Positions 26,783 through 36,600 of a stretch of 64,000 nt of DNA are shown piece after piece; position 1 is the stretch's first letter; every line of letters starts with the position of its first letter. A program made the translations under genes and the position numbers. The DNA is from Ignavibacteriota bacterium (lineage in GTDB: Bacteria > Bacteroidota > Ignavibacteria > UBA10030 > SZUA-254). The DNA is taken from the NCBI GenBank assembly GCA_016212665.1, contig JACREZ010000013.1, positions 42,097-106,096 of the forward strand, written 5' to 3'. The notes under the pieces are model-generated. The model was not told where the DNA came from. It was given only the letters and a program-made list of their open reading frames with translations, and made no database searches.

Positions 26783-26848
26783 TACATTCCTTATTGAATT
26801 CTCACTGAATAAATTACCAAACAATTAATTTGAACTATATCTCATTTA

Positions 26849-26864
26849 CTCAAATAAGATGCCA
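26849..26864 (-). promoter_or_regulatory. Possible sigma-54 promoter for the STAS-exbB-tonB operon
   Basis: On the minus strand the sequence reads TGGCAT-N5-TTGAG, with the -24 GG and the 10-nt distance to the -12 element of sigma-54 promoters. The -12 dinucleotide is GA in place of GC, a serious mismatch. It lies 67 bp from the STAS start and directly downstream of an NtrC-type gene, which is why it is listed at low confidence. Confidence 0.25.
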
Positions 26865-26929
26865 GCAATTAGTGTTTGATAGATTGGGAAATCTCTCAGA
26901 TTAACAGATTTTTTCGGTTAGAATACTTA

Positions 26930-26951
26930 GCAAGACAATACTCCATCTTGC
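26930..26951. promoter_or_regulatory. Inverted repeat GCAAGA-N10-TCTTGC, possible activator site
   Basis: Two 6-bp arms (26930-26935 and 26946-26951) form a dyad about 80 bp upstream of the sigma-54-like element. The same TCTTGC/GCAAGA words recur in the dyad at 27021-27044. Spacing and placement suit an enhancer site for the adjacent NtrC-type regulator; this is inference. Confidence 0.3.
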
Positions 26952-27020
26952 ATTATGCACGACATTCTCCCTACTTCAAATGAGAAGACGATAAGTTATT
27001 TACTTACAAAGGATAAGACA

Positions 27021-27044
27021 TCTTGCAATCTGCAAGATTGCAAG
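27021..27044. promoter_or_regulatory. Nested palindrome next to the NtrC-type gene stop
   Basis: A perfect 9-bp stem (27022-27030 with 27036-27044) with a 5-nt loop contains TCTTGC-N5-GCAAGA (27021-27037). It starts 3 bp after the regulator's stop codon. It may terminate the regulator transcript, although no T-run follows, or it may be a second regulator-binding dyad. Confidence 0.45.
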
Positions 27045-27046
27045 CA

Positions 27047-28372
27047 TTACAACCCGTACTTTTTTCGCTTTCGCCAGAGTGTTGCAGGGTCAATGTTCAA
27101 CACTTTCGATGCCTCGTCTAAGTCTTTCGTGACCTTGAGTACGCGGGATATATGTTGCTGTTCGATATGTTCGAGTGAAAGCAATCCGATTTTTTCCGTA
27201 TCGGCATGTTGAATTTCTTCCGGCAGATGTTGAGTATTAATGATTCCATCCCGCGCTAATATCGAAGCCCGCTCGATGACATTTTCCAACTCACGAATGT
27301 TCCCGGGCCAACGGTACGAAGTCAGTAGTTTCACTGATTCAGCAGAGATTTCCACCTCATTTCTTCCGCCTGAAAATTTCTTGATGAAATGATAAATCAG
27401 CAAAAGTAAATCTTCGGGGCGTTCGCGAAGCGGTGGAAGTGAAATCCGTACAGCATTGATTCGGTAATACAAATCTTCCCGGAAACTTCCCTCCTGAAGT
27501 AATTCTATAAGTCGTCGGTTCGTCGCGGCAATCACCCGCACATCAACTTTCCGGGTGATATTTTCTCCGACGCGTTCAAACTCTCGTGATTGCAGGAACC
27601 GTAACAACTTCACCTGAACCGACTGAGGAATTTCTCCTACTTCATCCAAGAACAGTGTTCCTCCCTCAGCAACTTCAAATCTTCCTTCCCTGTCTTTGTA
27701 CGCGCCGGTAAACGCGCCCTTGGTATGTCCAAATAATTCGCTCTCCAATAAACTCTCGGCAAGCGCGGCACAATTTACTTTCACGAAAGGTTTCTCCTTC
27801 CGAACACTTTGCTCATGAATAAACTGAGCAACAAGTTCTTTTCCTGTTCCGCTTTCCCCTTCAATCAACACAGTTAACATGCTATCGGCTACCTGTGTCG
27901 CCAATTCAAGTTGCTGAAGCATGACTGAATTTTTTGTGATGATATTGGCTGACTTTACATCTGCCAATTTACTTCGCAAGTCCCGCACTTCCTGTTGAAG
28001 TTGATGATACTCGAATACTTTTTCCGTGAACGCTTGGAGTTCTTTCAGGTCAAACGGCTTCTGAAGAAAATCATACGCGCCCATCTTCATTGCTTCGACA
28101 GCAGTATCCACCGTTCCGTACGCCGTAATCATTACGGCGGTCACTTCCGGACAGCAACGACGAAGTTCTTTCAGCACCGCCATTCCATCCATCGGTTGCA
28201 TCATCAAATCAATAAACGCAAGCGAATATTTTTTTTCTTTCACATGTTCAAGAGCATTGATGGGATTCAAAAAACCATCAACTTCAAATCCAAGCGATTG
28301 CAAACCAATTGTTAAGGTTTTCAGGATATTTGGTTCATCATCAATTATTATAATACTTCCGCGATGCTTCAT
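27047..28372 (-). CDS. NtrC-family sigma-54-dependent response regulator
   Basis: The 441-aa protein has a receiver domain (aa 5-120, phospho-acceptor D55 in FIDLMMQP) and an AAA+ domain (about 145-380). The AAA+ domain carries Walker A GESGTGKE (172-179) and the sigma-54-contacting loop GAFTGA (219-224). A Fis-type helix-turn-helix is at the C-terminus (about 400-441). With an intact GAFTGA loop it should activate sigma-54 promoters when phosphorylated. It overlaps the histidine kinase gene by 4 bp and is followed by the STAS-exbB operon in the same direction, a likely target. Confidence 0.93.
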   Translation of the reverse strand: MKHRGSIIIIDDEPNILKTLTIGLQSLGFEVDGFLNPINALEHVKEKKYSLAFIDLMMQPMDGMAVLKELRRCCPEVTAVMITAYGTVDTAVEAMKMGAYDFLQKPFDLKELQAFTEKVFEYHQLQQEVRDLRSKLADVKSANIITKNSVMLQQLELATQVADSMLTVLIEGESGTGKELVAQFIHEQSVRKEKPFVKVNCAALAESLLESELFGHTKGAFTGAYKDREGRFEVAEGGTLFLDEVGEIPQSVQVKLLRFLQSREFERVGENITRKVDVRVIAATNRRLIELLQEGSFREDLYYRINAVRISLPPLRERPEDLLLLIYHFIKKFSGGRNEVEISAESVKLLTSYRWPGNIRELENVIERASILARDGIINTQHLPEEIQHADTEKIGLLSLEHIEQQHISRVLKVTKDLDEASKVLNIDPATLWRKRKKYGL

Positions 28373-30225
28373 GCTATAGTTCCTTTCTGAGTAGGAAGTT
28401 GAAACGTGAACGTGCTTCCTTTTTCAAGTTCACTCTCTACCCAAATTTTCCCGCCGTACATCTCAACAATATCTTTTGCAATGGAAAGCCCCAGTCCAAC
28501 ACTTCCGGGAGTCGGGTCGTTCGGATGTTTCACCTGCACGAACTTGTTAAATATTTTTTCCAATGATTCTTCAGGAATTCCTTTCCCTGTGTCTTTCACT
28601 TGAACATTCAGAAATTTTCCTTCCAGCGAAGTGGAAATAACAACTTTTCCGCCAGACGGTGTGAATTGAAGTGCGTTGTTCAATAAATTCAAAACCACCC
28701 ACGAAACTTGTTGCTCATCTCCGAAAATAGGAGGAAGCGTTTCTGCTGATTGCAATTCAAGTAAAATGTTTTTTTCTTTGAAGGGCAACCGCACCTGATT
28801 CACAGTTGAATCAAGCAACGCACGCATATTAACCTTCTCTTCACTCCGCTTGATTTTGCCGGACTCCAATTTCGAAAGTTGAAGCAAATCTCTCACTAAC
28901 TTTGTTAATCGTCCGCAATCCTGTTTGAAAGAATCAAGCATATCCGATTGTTCCTTCGTGAGGGGACCGAGTAGTTGTTGACGCAAAATATCAACTCCCA
29001 TTGTCATGGAAGTTACAGGCGTTCTGAACTCATGCGAAACGGTAGCCATGAAATCGGACTTCATTTTATCGAGTTCTTTGAACTGCGTGACATCCTGCAA
29101 AATAAATATTGTTCCTTCCCGTTCATTGTGTCGGGAAAAAATGTAGGATATTCTCGGTCGAAGATAAACTGTTTTCCCATTCATTTGAAATTCCACAAAC
29201 GGTTGATTGATATACGTCGAGTGTTCCTGTTCTGAAAAGATGGATGAAAATATTTTGTCTGACGTTAATTCCGTCGTAAACTGTCCGATAAGATTTTCCT
29301 GTTTCCTTCCGAACAATTGTTCCGCCGCGCTGTTGATGTGCTGAATTCTCCCTGCTGAATCACACACAATCATCGCATCGGAAAAACTCGTAACAATCGT
29401 TTCCGATTTCTGCTTCTCGGAAAGAATCTTATCAATATTCATCGCTTCAAACTTCCGAAGCCGCTCGGTCATTTTGTTAAATTCACGACTGAGCAAACCG
29501 AATTCATCTGTCGTTTGAACATCAATTTTCAAATCCAATTGTCCTCTGCCAATCTGATTCACCGACTCGGCAAGTTTTTCTGCAGGCAAAATAATCCGTT
29601 TTGTAAACTGAATGATTATGAGAATACTTACAACCAAGGCAATCAACGAAGCAGTCAGAATAGCAATCACTGAATCGTTGGCAATTTCTTTAGTGCGAGT
29701 GCTCACCGCCGTCATGGATTTCTGATTTTCTTCCACAAGCCAGAAACAGTTGTCACTCAATCGTTGATAGAACGGAAGAAGGGCATCGTAATGAAACTGA
29801 CGGGCGCGGGTAAACCTTCCCTCTTCGACAATAATTTGGAGCGAATCAATCAACATTAAATACCCCGTGTGCGTGGATTGAATGTCTTCCAGAATTGCCT
29901 GATTCAATTCGTTCGAGATTTGCTCTTTTGCCGCATCAAAATATTGATAGAATTCGTCCTTCGCAATCGTCAATTCAATCTTTCCGTTGTTGATATCGCC
30001 ATTGAGGAAAAACCGAACGGCTTTATCGTGCCGCTCGACCGAGCGCGCCATGTTTTCAACCGTAATCGTATTAGGATAGTTCTGGCTGAGAATTTCTGTT
30101 AAGGCGTTGGTAAGCCGTCCGAAATTATAAATCGTCCAGATGGTAACTCCCACGTTAATCACCATCAGGAAAATGTAACTGAAACCGATTTTAAAGCGGA
30201 GACTATTTGAAAACGGTACTTGCAT
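28369..30225 (-). CDS. Membrane sensor histidine kinase with HAMP and PAS domains
   Basis: The 618-aa protein has TM1 (about aa 12-33), a helical periplasmic sensor (34-185), TM2 (about 186-207), a HAMP domain (about 208-262), a PAS domain (about 272-385) and a HisKA motif ATVSHEFRTP with H398. A complete HATPase domain follows (NLLNNALQFT, DTGKGIP, GVGLGLSIA). It should phosphorylate the NtrC-type regulator encoded next to it (4-bp overlap). The all-helical sensor resembles four-helix-bundle input domains; the ligand is unknown. Confidence 0.92.
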   Translation of the reverse strand: MQVPFSNSLRFKIGFSYIFLMVINVGVTIWTIYNFGRLTNALTEILSQNYPNTITVENMARSVERHDKAVRFFLNGDINNGKIELTIAKDEFYQYFDAAKEQISNELNQAILEDIQSTHTGYLMLIDSLQIIVEEGRFTRARQFHYDALLPFYQRLSDNCFWLVEENQKSMTAVSTRTKEIANDSVIAILTASLIALVVSILIIIQFTKRIILPAEKLAESVNQIGRGQLDLKIDVQTTDEFGLLSREFNKMTERLRKFEAMNIDKILSEKQKSETIVTSFSDAMIVCDSAGRIQHINSAAEQLFGRKQENLIGQFTTELTSDKIFSSIFSEQEHSTYINQPFVEFQMNGKTVYLRPRISYIFSRHNEREGTIFILQDVTQFKELDKMKSDFMATVSHEFRTPVTSMTMGVDILRQQLLGPLTKEQSDMLDSFKQDCGRLTKLVRDLLQLSKLESGKIKRSEEKVNMRALLDSTVNQVRLPFKEKNILLELQSAETLPPIFGDEQQVSWVVLNLLNNALQFTPSGGKVVISTSLEGKFLNVQVKDTGKGIPEESLEKIFNKFVQVKHPNDPTPGSVGLGLSIAKDIVEMYGGKIWVESELEKGSTFTFQLPTQKGTIA

Positions 30226-30242
30226 GATTTCTTGAACGGCTG

Positions 30243-30271
30243 AATATATTGAGAATAGAATGATTATTCAA
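30243..30271 (-). promoter_or_regulatory. Sigma-70-type promoter for the histidine kinase operon
   Basis: On the minus strand TTGAAT, 17 nt and TATATT lie just upstream of the kinase start at 30225. The predicted transcript would have a leader of only about 10 nt. Confidence 0.4.
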
Positions 30272-30320
30272 CAATTCCGGTGATTTTCTGATTCACACTC
30301 CATTTTCAAAATCAAGGTAG

Positions 30321-30349
30321 TTGATTATTCTGAAAATTCTTGGTATCAT
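30321..30349 (+). promoter_or_regulatory. Sigma-70-type promoter for the APC transporter
   Basis: TTGATT (30321-30326), a 17-nt spacer and TATCAT (30344-30349) lie 43 bp before the ATG at 30393, divergent from the kinase promoter. Confidence 0.5.
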
Positions 30350-30392
30350 TGCACCCGCTTTTATGAATTATCAGGTAGAAGTCTAAGAGTTT

Positions 30393-32108
30393 ATGGAACT
30401 CTCAACAAGTCAACCAAGAGTGATTGGTTGGCTTCGTGGCGCGGCAATTTTAGACGGAGATTGGGGAACCAGTCTTGCATACGTCTTAGGAATTGCATTC
30501 GCCCTCGCTGGATACAGTAGTGGCTTACATTTAGTCATGATGGTTGCATTTACCATCATGATTGCTCTTAATTACGTAAGCATTTGCAGATTGTATCCGA
30601 ACGGAGGTGGTGTATATAGTTCTGTCAGCCATCGTTCGAAAACATTTGCTGTTATTGGCGCGCTCATGCTTGCCGCCGATTACGTCGTTACCGTTTCGCT
30701 TTCCGTTCTCGATGGTTGCCATTACCTTGGATTCCATAATCCACAGTATTGGGCGATTGGTATCATTATCGTTATCGGAGCAATGAATTGGTTTGGACCG
30801 AAACATGCAGGCGCGTTTGCAGTTATCATTTCCGGTGCAACATTACTTTGCCTTGCCCTCCTCGTTTCATTCAGTTTTCCGACTGCAGTGCAAAATATAA
30901 CCTTCTCTCCCGCAGAAGGTGGGTTCTTAAATAATTGGAGAATCTTTGTCGGCATCATCCTCTCCATCTCCGGCATCGAAGCAATCTCGAACATGACAGG
31001 AGTAATGAAAGACCCTCTTAAAAATTCTCGACGCGCGATTCTCTCCGTTCTTGCAAAAATTTCCATAGCCACTCTCGTCCTCACGTTTGCAATGAACGCC
31101 ATCCCTGCGCTCGACCGGCTCGAATACAAAGAAGAAATGGTGCGGCATCTCGGCGTTGTCTATGTCGGTGATTGGTTTGGTCCTATTATCGGATTTGTCA
31201 TTGCACTGCTTCTCATTTCCGCAGGCAACACAGCCATCAACGCGTTGACTGCCATTCAATTTCTTATGGCAGTTGACGGAGAACTACCGAAACCGCTCCG
31301 TAAGTTGAATAAACATGGTGTTCCTGTTTACCCTCTGCTCATTGCTACACTTATTCCCATCATCGTGTTAGTGATTGTGCATGACGTCATTACGCTTGCG
31401 CAGATGTACGCCATCGGTGTTGTCGGCGCTGTCCTTATCAACATCGGCTCTACCGGTACCGACCCGGACATAAAACTTTCAACGACAAAGCGGTGGTTCA
31501 TGATCGGTTCTGCTTTAATTTTATTTTTCATTGAAGCAACAATCGCTATCGAAAAGACCAAAGCGCTTCTCTTTGCTCTTTCTGTTCTTGCAGTCGGGTT
31601 GACTGCAAGAGCGCTTGCCCGGAAAACGCCTGTTGCGGCATTGGCTCAACAACCGGTTCCAGTTATTCAATCTTCTACCGTACAAATGAATGGCGGAGCG
31701 ATGTTCGAATCACGTATGATGGTTGCAATAAAAAACAGGGGTGAACACCTGTTACGCCAGGCATGCCATGAAGCAAAGTTGAGAAATTCGTTCCTTTTTA
31801 TTTTATCTGTGAAGGAGATTTCCATCGTCGGATTTCTGCCGCAAAAAATTCAAACCGATGCCTTCCCTACATTTGAATGGATAAAAGAAATCTGTGATGA
31901 ATATGGTGTCCCGTACAAAGTCATCACGATTATCTCGAATGAAGTCGGCTACAGCATTAGTGAACACGCCGCGATGTTCGGGGTTGAACGATTACTACTC
32001 GGAACCACGAAGCGAAAATTGATGGAGAAGGCGTTGCGGGGAGATGTTATTCGGGAAGTGTCGGGCTGGTTGCCGGAAGAAATTCAATTAGTAATTTACC
32101 GGTCATAA
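30393..32108 (+). CDS. APC-superfamily transporter with C-terminal Usp-like domain
   Basis: The 571-aa protein has about 12 membrane helices (aa 15-425). The loop with YPNGGGVYSSVSHRSK after helix 2 resembles the substrate region of APC amino-acid transporters. A soluble tail of about 145 residues (from SRMMVAIKNRGEHLL, about aa 433) ends in GVERLLLGTTKRKLMEKALRGDV, which is the nucleotide-binding-loop region of universal stress proteins. A Usp tail on an APC carrier suggests regulation by nucleotide or stress. The substrate, amino acid or other small cation, cannot be told. It is divergent from the histidine kinase operon. Confidence 0.8.
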   Translation: MELSTSQPRVIGWLRGAAILDGDWGTSLAYVLGIAFALAGYSSGLHLVMMVAFTIMIALNYVSICRLYPNGGGVYSSVSHRSKTFAVIGALMLAADYVVTVSLSVLDGCHYLGFHNPQYWAIGIIIVIGAMNWFGPKHAGAFAVIISGATLLCLALLVSFSFPTAVQNITFSPAEGGFLNNWRIFVGIILSISGIEAISNMTGVMKDPLKNSRRAILSVLAKISIATLVLTFAMNAIPALDRLEYKEEMVRHLGVVYVGDWFGPIIGFVIALLLISAGNTAINALTAIQFLMAVDGELPKPLRKLNKHGVPVYPLLIATLIPIIVLVIVHDVITLAQMYAIGVVGAVLINIGSTGTDPDIKLSTTKRWFMIGSALILFFIEATIAIEKTKALLFALSVLAVGLTARALARKTPVAALAQQPVPVIQSSTVQMNGGAMFESRMMVAIKNRGEHLLRQACHEAKLRNSFLFILSVKEISIVGFLPQKIQTDAFPTFEWIKEICDEYGVPYKVITIISNEVGYSISEHAAMFGVERLLLGTTKRKLMEKALRGDVIREVSGWLPEEIQLVIYRS

Positions 32109-32135
32109 TTAAGTAATAAAGGAAGTTAAATCTCG

Positions 32136-32212
32136 TTCGATATTTAACATTTATTATTCGACATTCGATATTAAGAGAATATCAAATGATGAATACTGAA
32201 TAATGAATGAGG
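32136..32212. repeat. Degenerate 7-bp tandem arrays
   Basis: Two short arrays of period 7 fill the gap after the APC transporter. One is at 32136-32172 (units like TTCGATA, TTCGACA, TTTAACA), the other at 32188-32212 (GATGAAT, ACTGAAT, AATGAAT). See the findings for the family. Confidence 0.7.
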
Positions 32213-32236
32213 AACGAAGTTTTATTTTTAAAGTAA

Positions 32237-32617
32237 TTACCTCAGCAGTTCCCTTAACCTTCGCTCGATCTGGTCAAGGTCAATCGGCTTGCGGAGGATT
32301 CCGAAAATGCCAACCCTTCGCGCTCGTGATAACACCTCCGAATCCTGATACGCGGTAATAAAACAGAACGGGACATCTTTGGTCAGAACATCCGAACGAA
32401 CTTTTTCAAAAAACTCGAATCCGTTCATCCGGGGCATCATGATGTCAGAAATAATAGCATCGGGTTTGAAGCTCTTCATCTTTTCCAAGGCATCAACTCC
32501 ATCCTCTGCTGTGGTAACTTCATAGCCGTCCATCCTCAACATCTGTGCAACGAGTTGAGCAAAGCCGGTTTCATCATCAACCAATAAAATGTGTTTTACG
32601 CGTTCATCGAAAGGCAT
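32237..32617 (-). CDS. Single-domain response regulator (CheY-like)
   Basis: The 126-aa stand-alone receiver domain has the acidic pair D14-D15, phospho-acceptor D58 (SDIMMPRMNG), a conserved Thr in FCFITAY and the Lys in LRKPID. It has no output domain, so it must act by binding a partner or as a phosphorelay intermediate. No cognate kinase is adjacent; the nearest is the HAMP/PAS kinase at 28369-30225. Confidence 0.9.
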   Translation of the reverse strand: MPFDERVKHILLVDDETGFAQLVAQMLRMDGYEVTTAEDGVDALEKMKSFKPDAIISDIMMPRMNGFEFFEKVRSDVLTKDVPFCFITAYQDSEVLSRARRVGIFGILRKPIDLDQIERRLRELLR

Positions 32618-32678
32618 TGTTGTCAGGCAATTATTTCGGCAGAATATAGAGAATCTTCCTGAAGAATCAAATCTGAAA

Positions 32679-33479
32679 CTATCTGAGAAGTAATAATTTT
32701 TTTGTCAGTTTGATTTCGTCAGTCATCAGTTGGTAATAATAAATTCCGCTTGTCAGACCCGAACCATCAAATTTGATTGAATACAAACCTGGGCTTTGAG
32801 CCTCATTCACTAACGTACTTACTTCTTTTCCGTTCAAATCAAAAACCTTCAAGGACACCCAGCCTCCGGCAATAACCTGATAACTGATTACAGTTGACGG
32901 ATTAAACGGATTGGGGAAGTTCTGGAATAACTCAAATGAATTCGGAAATTTGTCCTCAGAAACTCCAAGTGGTGAATCAATGACAGTCACATAAAAATTA
33001 TCTCCAAAATTATATTCATCACCAACCGGACTTTCATCATCATTGCAACTGTTCCCCAGAGAAAAGATTGTATCTTCTCCACTTGTTGGAGGTGCTATGT
33101 ACATGAATTGCCAACTAACAATTGCGTCGCCCCATGATTTCGGTTGTGTATGCGTTAGTTCACCATTCTCCAATCGTGTTGAGACGTCTAACGATTGAAG
33201 CGAACCACGTCCAATAGCGACATTAAATCCACCAATAACAGATGGTCCCCCAATCATATGCAGTGTATAGATATTTGAACTTCCAACACTAACAGTTTCC
33301 GGTCCTTCAACATAAACTAAAATCGTATCAGTCGGTATTCCAGGGCTGTGGCAATAACAACCATTATCATTCGGATTTTTTTTCGTCCTTCCAACTTCAC
33401 CAGTCGGGTGAAGAACCTCAAACCCGCACCAGAGGATGAACAGAGAAGTGAGAACTATGAGTAGAACACTTTTATTCAT
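32679..33479 (-). CDS. T9SS-sorted 'choice-of-anchor V' protein
   Basis: The 266-aa secreted protein has a signal peptide, then GCYCHS (C41, C43, H44), the hallmark of the choice-of-anchor V family. A beta-sandwich (about aa 50-170) includes a later Cys in GNSCNDDE. A T9SS sorting domain starts at FELFQNFPNPFNPS (about aa 185) and ends KLTKKLLLLR. The C-x-C-H cluster could bind a metal or cofactor, but this is not established. It lies downstream of the amylase gene in the same direction, so both may be exported together. Confidence 0.8.
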   Translation of the reverse strand: MNKSVLLIVLTSLFILWCGFEVLHPTGEVGRTKKNPNDNGCYCHSPGIPTDTILVYVEGPETVSVGSSNIYTLHMIGGPSVIGGFNVAIGRGSLQSLDVSTRLENGELTHTQPKSWGDAIVSWQFMYIAPPTSGEDTIFSLGNSCNDDESPVGDEYNFGDNFYVTVIDSPLGVSEDKFPNSFELFQNFPNPFNPSTVISYQVIAGGWVSLKVFDLNGKEVSTLVNEAQSPGLYSIKFDGSGLTSGIYYYQLMTDEIKLTKKLLLLR

Positions 33480-33514
33480 TTTCTTACCAGATCATTGTTT
33501 AGATGTAAACATAA

Positions 33515-33610
33515 TCACCATGCAGTTCCCGAACGAAGCACGGCAACAACTACCCAGCCGATAATCAATGAGGATAAAATAATTATTCTGTTTCGTGTAT
33601 GTCTTGTCAT
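33515..33610 (-). CDS. Small single-helix membrane peptide (31 aa)
   Basis: An ATG at 33610, 6 bp after the amylase stop, opens a 31-codon frame. It encodes a basic N-terminus (MTRHTRNR), one hydrophobic helix (IIILSSLIIGWVVVAVL) and a short tail, ending TGA at 33515. The positive-inside pattern is that of real membrane peptides. The ribosome site is weak (AAAGAAAT). It lies between two secreted-protein genes of the same direction. No family is recognised and it may be fortuitous. Confidence 0.35.
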   Translation of the reverse strand: MTRHTRNRIIILSSLIIGWVVVAVLRSGTAW

Positions 33611-33616
33611 TTTGAT

Positions 33617-36600
33617 TTATTTCTTTGTTGGTTGACTCAAGCGATTAAGCGCTTCTAAGGTTGTTGATAAAACAAGTTTTCCTGCCGACTTCGTCTTCAC
33701 CCAATACGCCTTCATTGGTTCGATTGTCGTTGCTTGTGTGTAGCCGCTTCCTTGTTCGAACTTGAAATATGATGTTGTTATATTGCTGTCAGGTATTTGA
33801 ATAATCGAATTAACACCAACAGAGCCGGAAATAGAGCCAAGCAAATTCCAACCAGCGGCGACATCGAATGTATCTGTCGCCAGTAGAATCCCGGACAGAC
33901 TCACTTGTGTTGTATCAGCATATTTCAACCAATAGCCAAGTCCGTTTCGTAATGTATCTTTTGCAATGTAACCGTTTCCTGTTTCAAACATAAAAGCAGA
34001 GGAAACCGCAGTCGGGAACAACGTACTCTTTGTTATTTGATTCATCATGTAAGGCAAAGAGATTAAACTCCAGCCATCATACAATGTAAATTGTGTGGTA
34101 ACTTGCTGAGCAGTCGTGAATGAGCGAACTGTTGAAAAAGAACTAACACCTCCGACGTTCTTTGCTCTTACTTTCCAGAAATATTTCGTGCTTGAATTCA
34201 ATCCGCTCATTGATTTAGAACTATCGGTAAGAGTCGAATCACTGAAAATTATTGAAGTGAAATTCGTATCACTCGCGACCTGCAACCAGTATGTATCTGC
34301 CAGCGATGATTTATTCCAAAACAACTTCAGCGTTGTAAACTGATTCGTCGCTCCTTGAGCAGGTAAAACTAACGAAGGCGTAGCAGGTGCGGCAACGATT
34401 GTTCTGAATTTCCATGCACTCGTGAACGCGCTTGAACCACCTGCGTTGATTCCCCGAACGCGCCAGAAATAATTTGTGTAGTTCAACAAACCACTCATTG
34501 CTTGTGATGTTGTCAGAACAGTATCATCAAAAACGATTTGAGTAAAATTGGTATCTTTAGAAACTGTAATCCTGTACGATGTCGCACCCGAAGAAGCGTT
34601 CCATTGCAACGTGACGTTTGTTGCCTGATTGACCGAATTATTCGACGGCGATGAAAGTGTCGGCACGGCAGGCGGTGGCAAAACAGTTGTGAAATTCCGT
34701 GTCTCCGACCAATCTCCCCAACCGGAAGAATTTTTCGCGACAACTCTCCAATAATATTTCGTTAATGAAGAAAGTCCGCTTACACTTTTACTTGTAGATG
34801 TTATCGTTGAATCATTCACAACGAAACTCCCGAACAATGAATCAACCGAAACCTGCAGACGATAATGCGTCGCAGTACCGACAGAAGTCCACGATAATGT
34901 TGTTGTCGTCTGAACGTTGATTGCACCTTGAGCCGGAGAGGAAAGTGTCGGCGCAAGCGGAGGCATCGCAACATACAAAACACCGGAAACATTCGTCACT
35001 CCATCCCAGGTTCCACCTCCGTTCGTACTATACCCGCCGTACAAAAATTCTCCGCTTCCTTTTTGATAACGATACGCGTAATAATAAATTCCTTTCGGCA
35101 ACGTCGAACCGATTGATTGCATGTATTCATCGGTCGAACTATAATCAACGTTGTATGTGGCGGGCAACCAATTCGTCCACGTCGAAGGATTCGAGTTTGT
35201 TGAATCATACCCAACCCAGGCGCTTATTCCGTTTCCTTGTCCGACTGTGTCCGTAACTTCAAAAGCGTAGATTCGACCGTAGGTTGTCACAGAACCGCCA
35301 AGACTGATATACGCGTTGGGGGGCCATTGCAAATTCTCAAACGAAATATTTACCGTTCCGTACTTTGCATATTTTCTTAATCGTGTTTGAACACCGCTTG
35401 CCGCCGTTGTGTTTGAATCGTCGGGACACGCATCGAATGTTGCATTCGCATCAGAATTTCCGGTTAAATAAAACTGTACTGCAAATCCTGTCGGATTTCC
35501 GATTGTGGATTTCAAAATTCTTCCTTCGACCCATCCTTCCTGCAACAAACTATCTTCTGAAATATTCTCTCCCCATTCTGAAGTGTTCATCTGTGTACCG
35601 ACTCCGTTCCACCAGTTCAAATCACGCGAATGAAACTCAGCATAACTTTGGAAATGTCCCCGCAAAATGTAATCGGGCAAATCGCGATGAGCATAGACAA
35701 TATTTCTCCCCCAACTCTCTGATGAACCGCCGCCGTATTTCGACATCAACAGAAACGCCCAGTGCATTTGCGTGTTGGCAGTTACTTTCGCTCCGAGATA
35801 AACATACTGTTCATCTTCCGTTACATAAATCTCTTGCGCTTTCGCGCCTGCCCAGCCTGCCGCAGTATCTGCCGTAACAAATGCGGAATTCCAGACTCCC
35901 ATTCCTTCAAACACTCCATCCATAATTGGATGATTGCTGACATAAATTGAAAATGTATCCGATGCTGTTTGATTGAACGGGTCTGTGATAGTAAGAATAA
36001 CCGAGGTTGTTCCTGTATCGTTTATTGTCGGAGTTCCCGTCAATACGCCGCCGGAAGTTACACTCATCCATGACGGATTGCCACCTAACGAGTACGTTAT
36101 TGTTTGATTGTTCGGGTCTGCCGCTTGCGTTTGAAACGAATACAACGTATTGATGTAGGCAGTCTGCTCAGAGATTGTTTGAATGTACGGCGGATGATTT
36201 ATGTTTACAGTTGTATCAGGAACGTAGATTGCATAACCGCGAGGCGGCGCCCATAATTCTACGCGACCATCATTCGTTGAAGTTTTATCAATTGCACGAC
36301 CTGTAAAATCGCGAAACACTTTATTCGATTCTGCATCAACCCATACTCCGCGCCATTCTGTTGCATGATCATTAAGAACAAGATAAACGGGAGGTCTTCC
36401 GTTTCCTCCATCCCTTCGTGCTACATAAATATCATGCGATTGGTCTTCCTGCGATGCGGCACTTCCGACGTACCAAGGATCCAATCCACTTCGTTTCGTC
36501 GTTCCACCCCAAAGAAAATTTGTCCGAATCCAATTCAGTGTATCAATCTTCCCAGCCAATCCATACGCAAAATAATCTCTGAACCAAACACACGGGCGAC

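Noticed and set aside
30335..30356. Sigma-54-like TTGG...TTGCA upstream of the APC transporter
   Set aside because: Only 7 nt separate GG and GC; sigma-54 requires 10. A sigma-70-type pair in the same place fits better.
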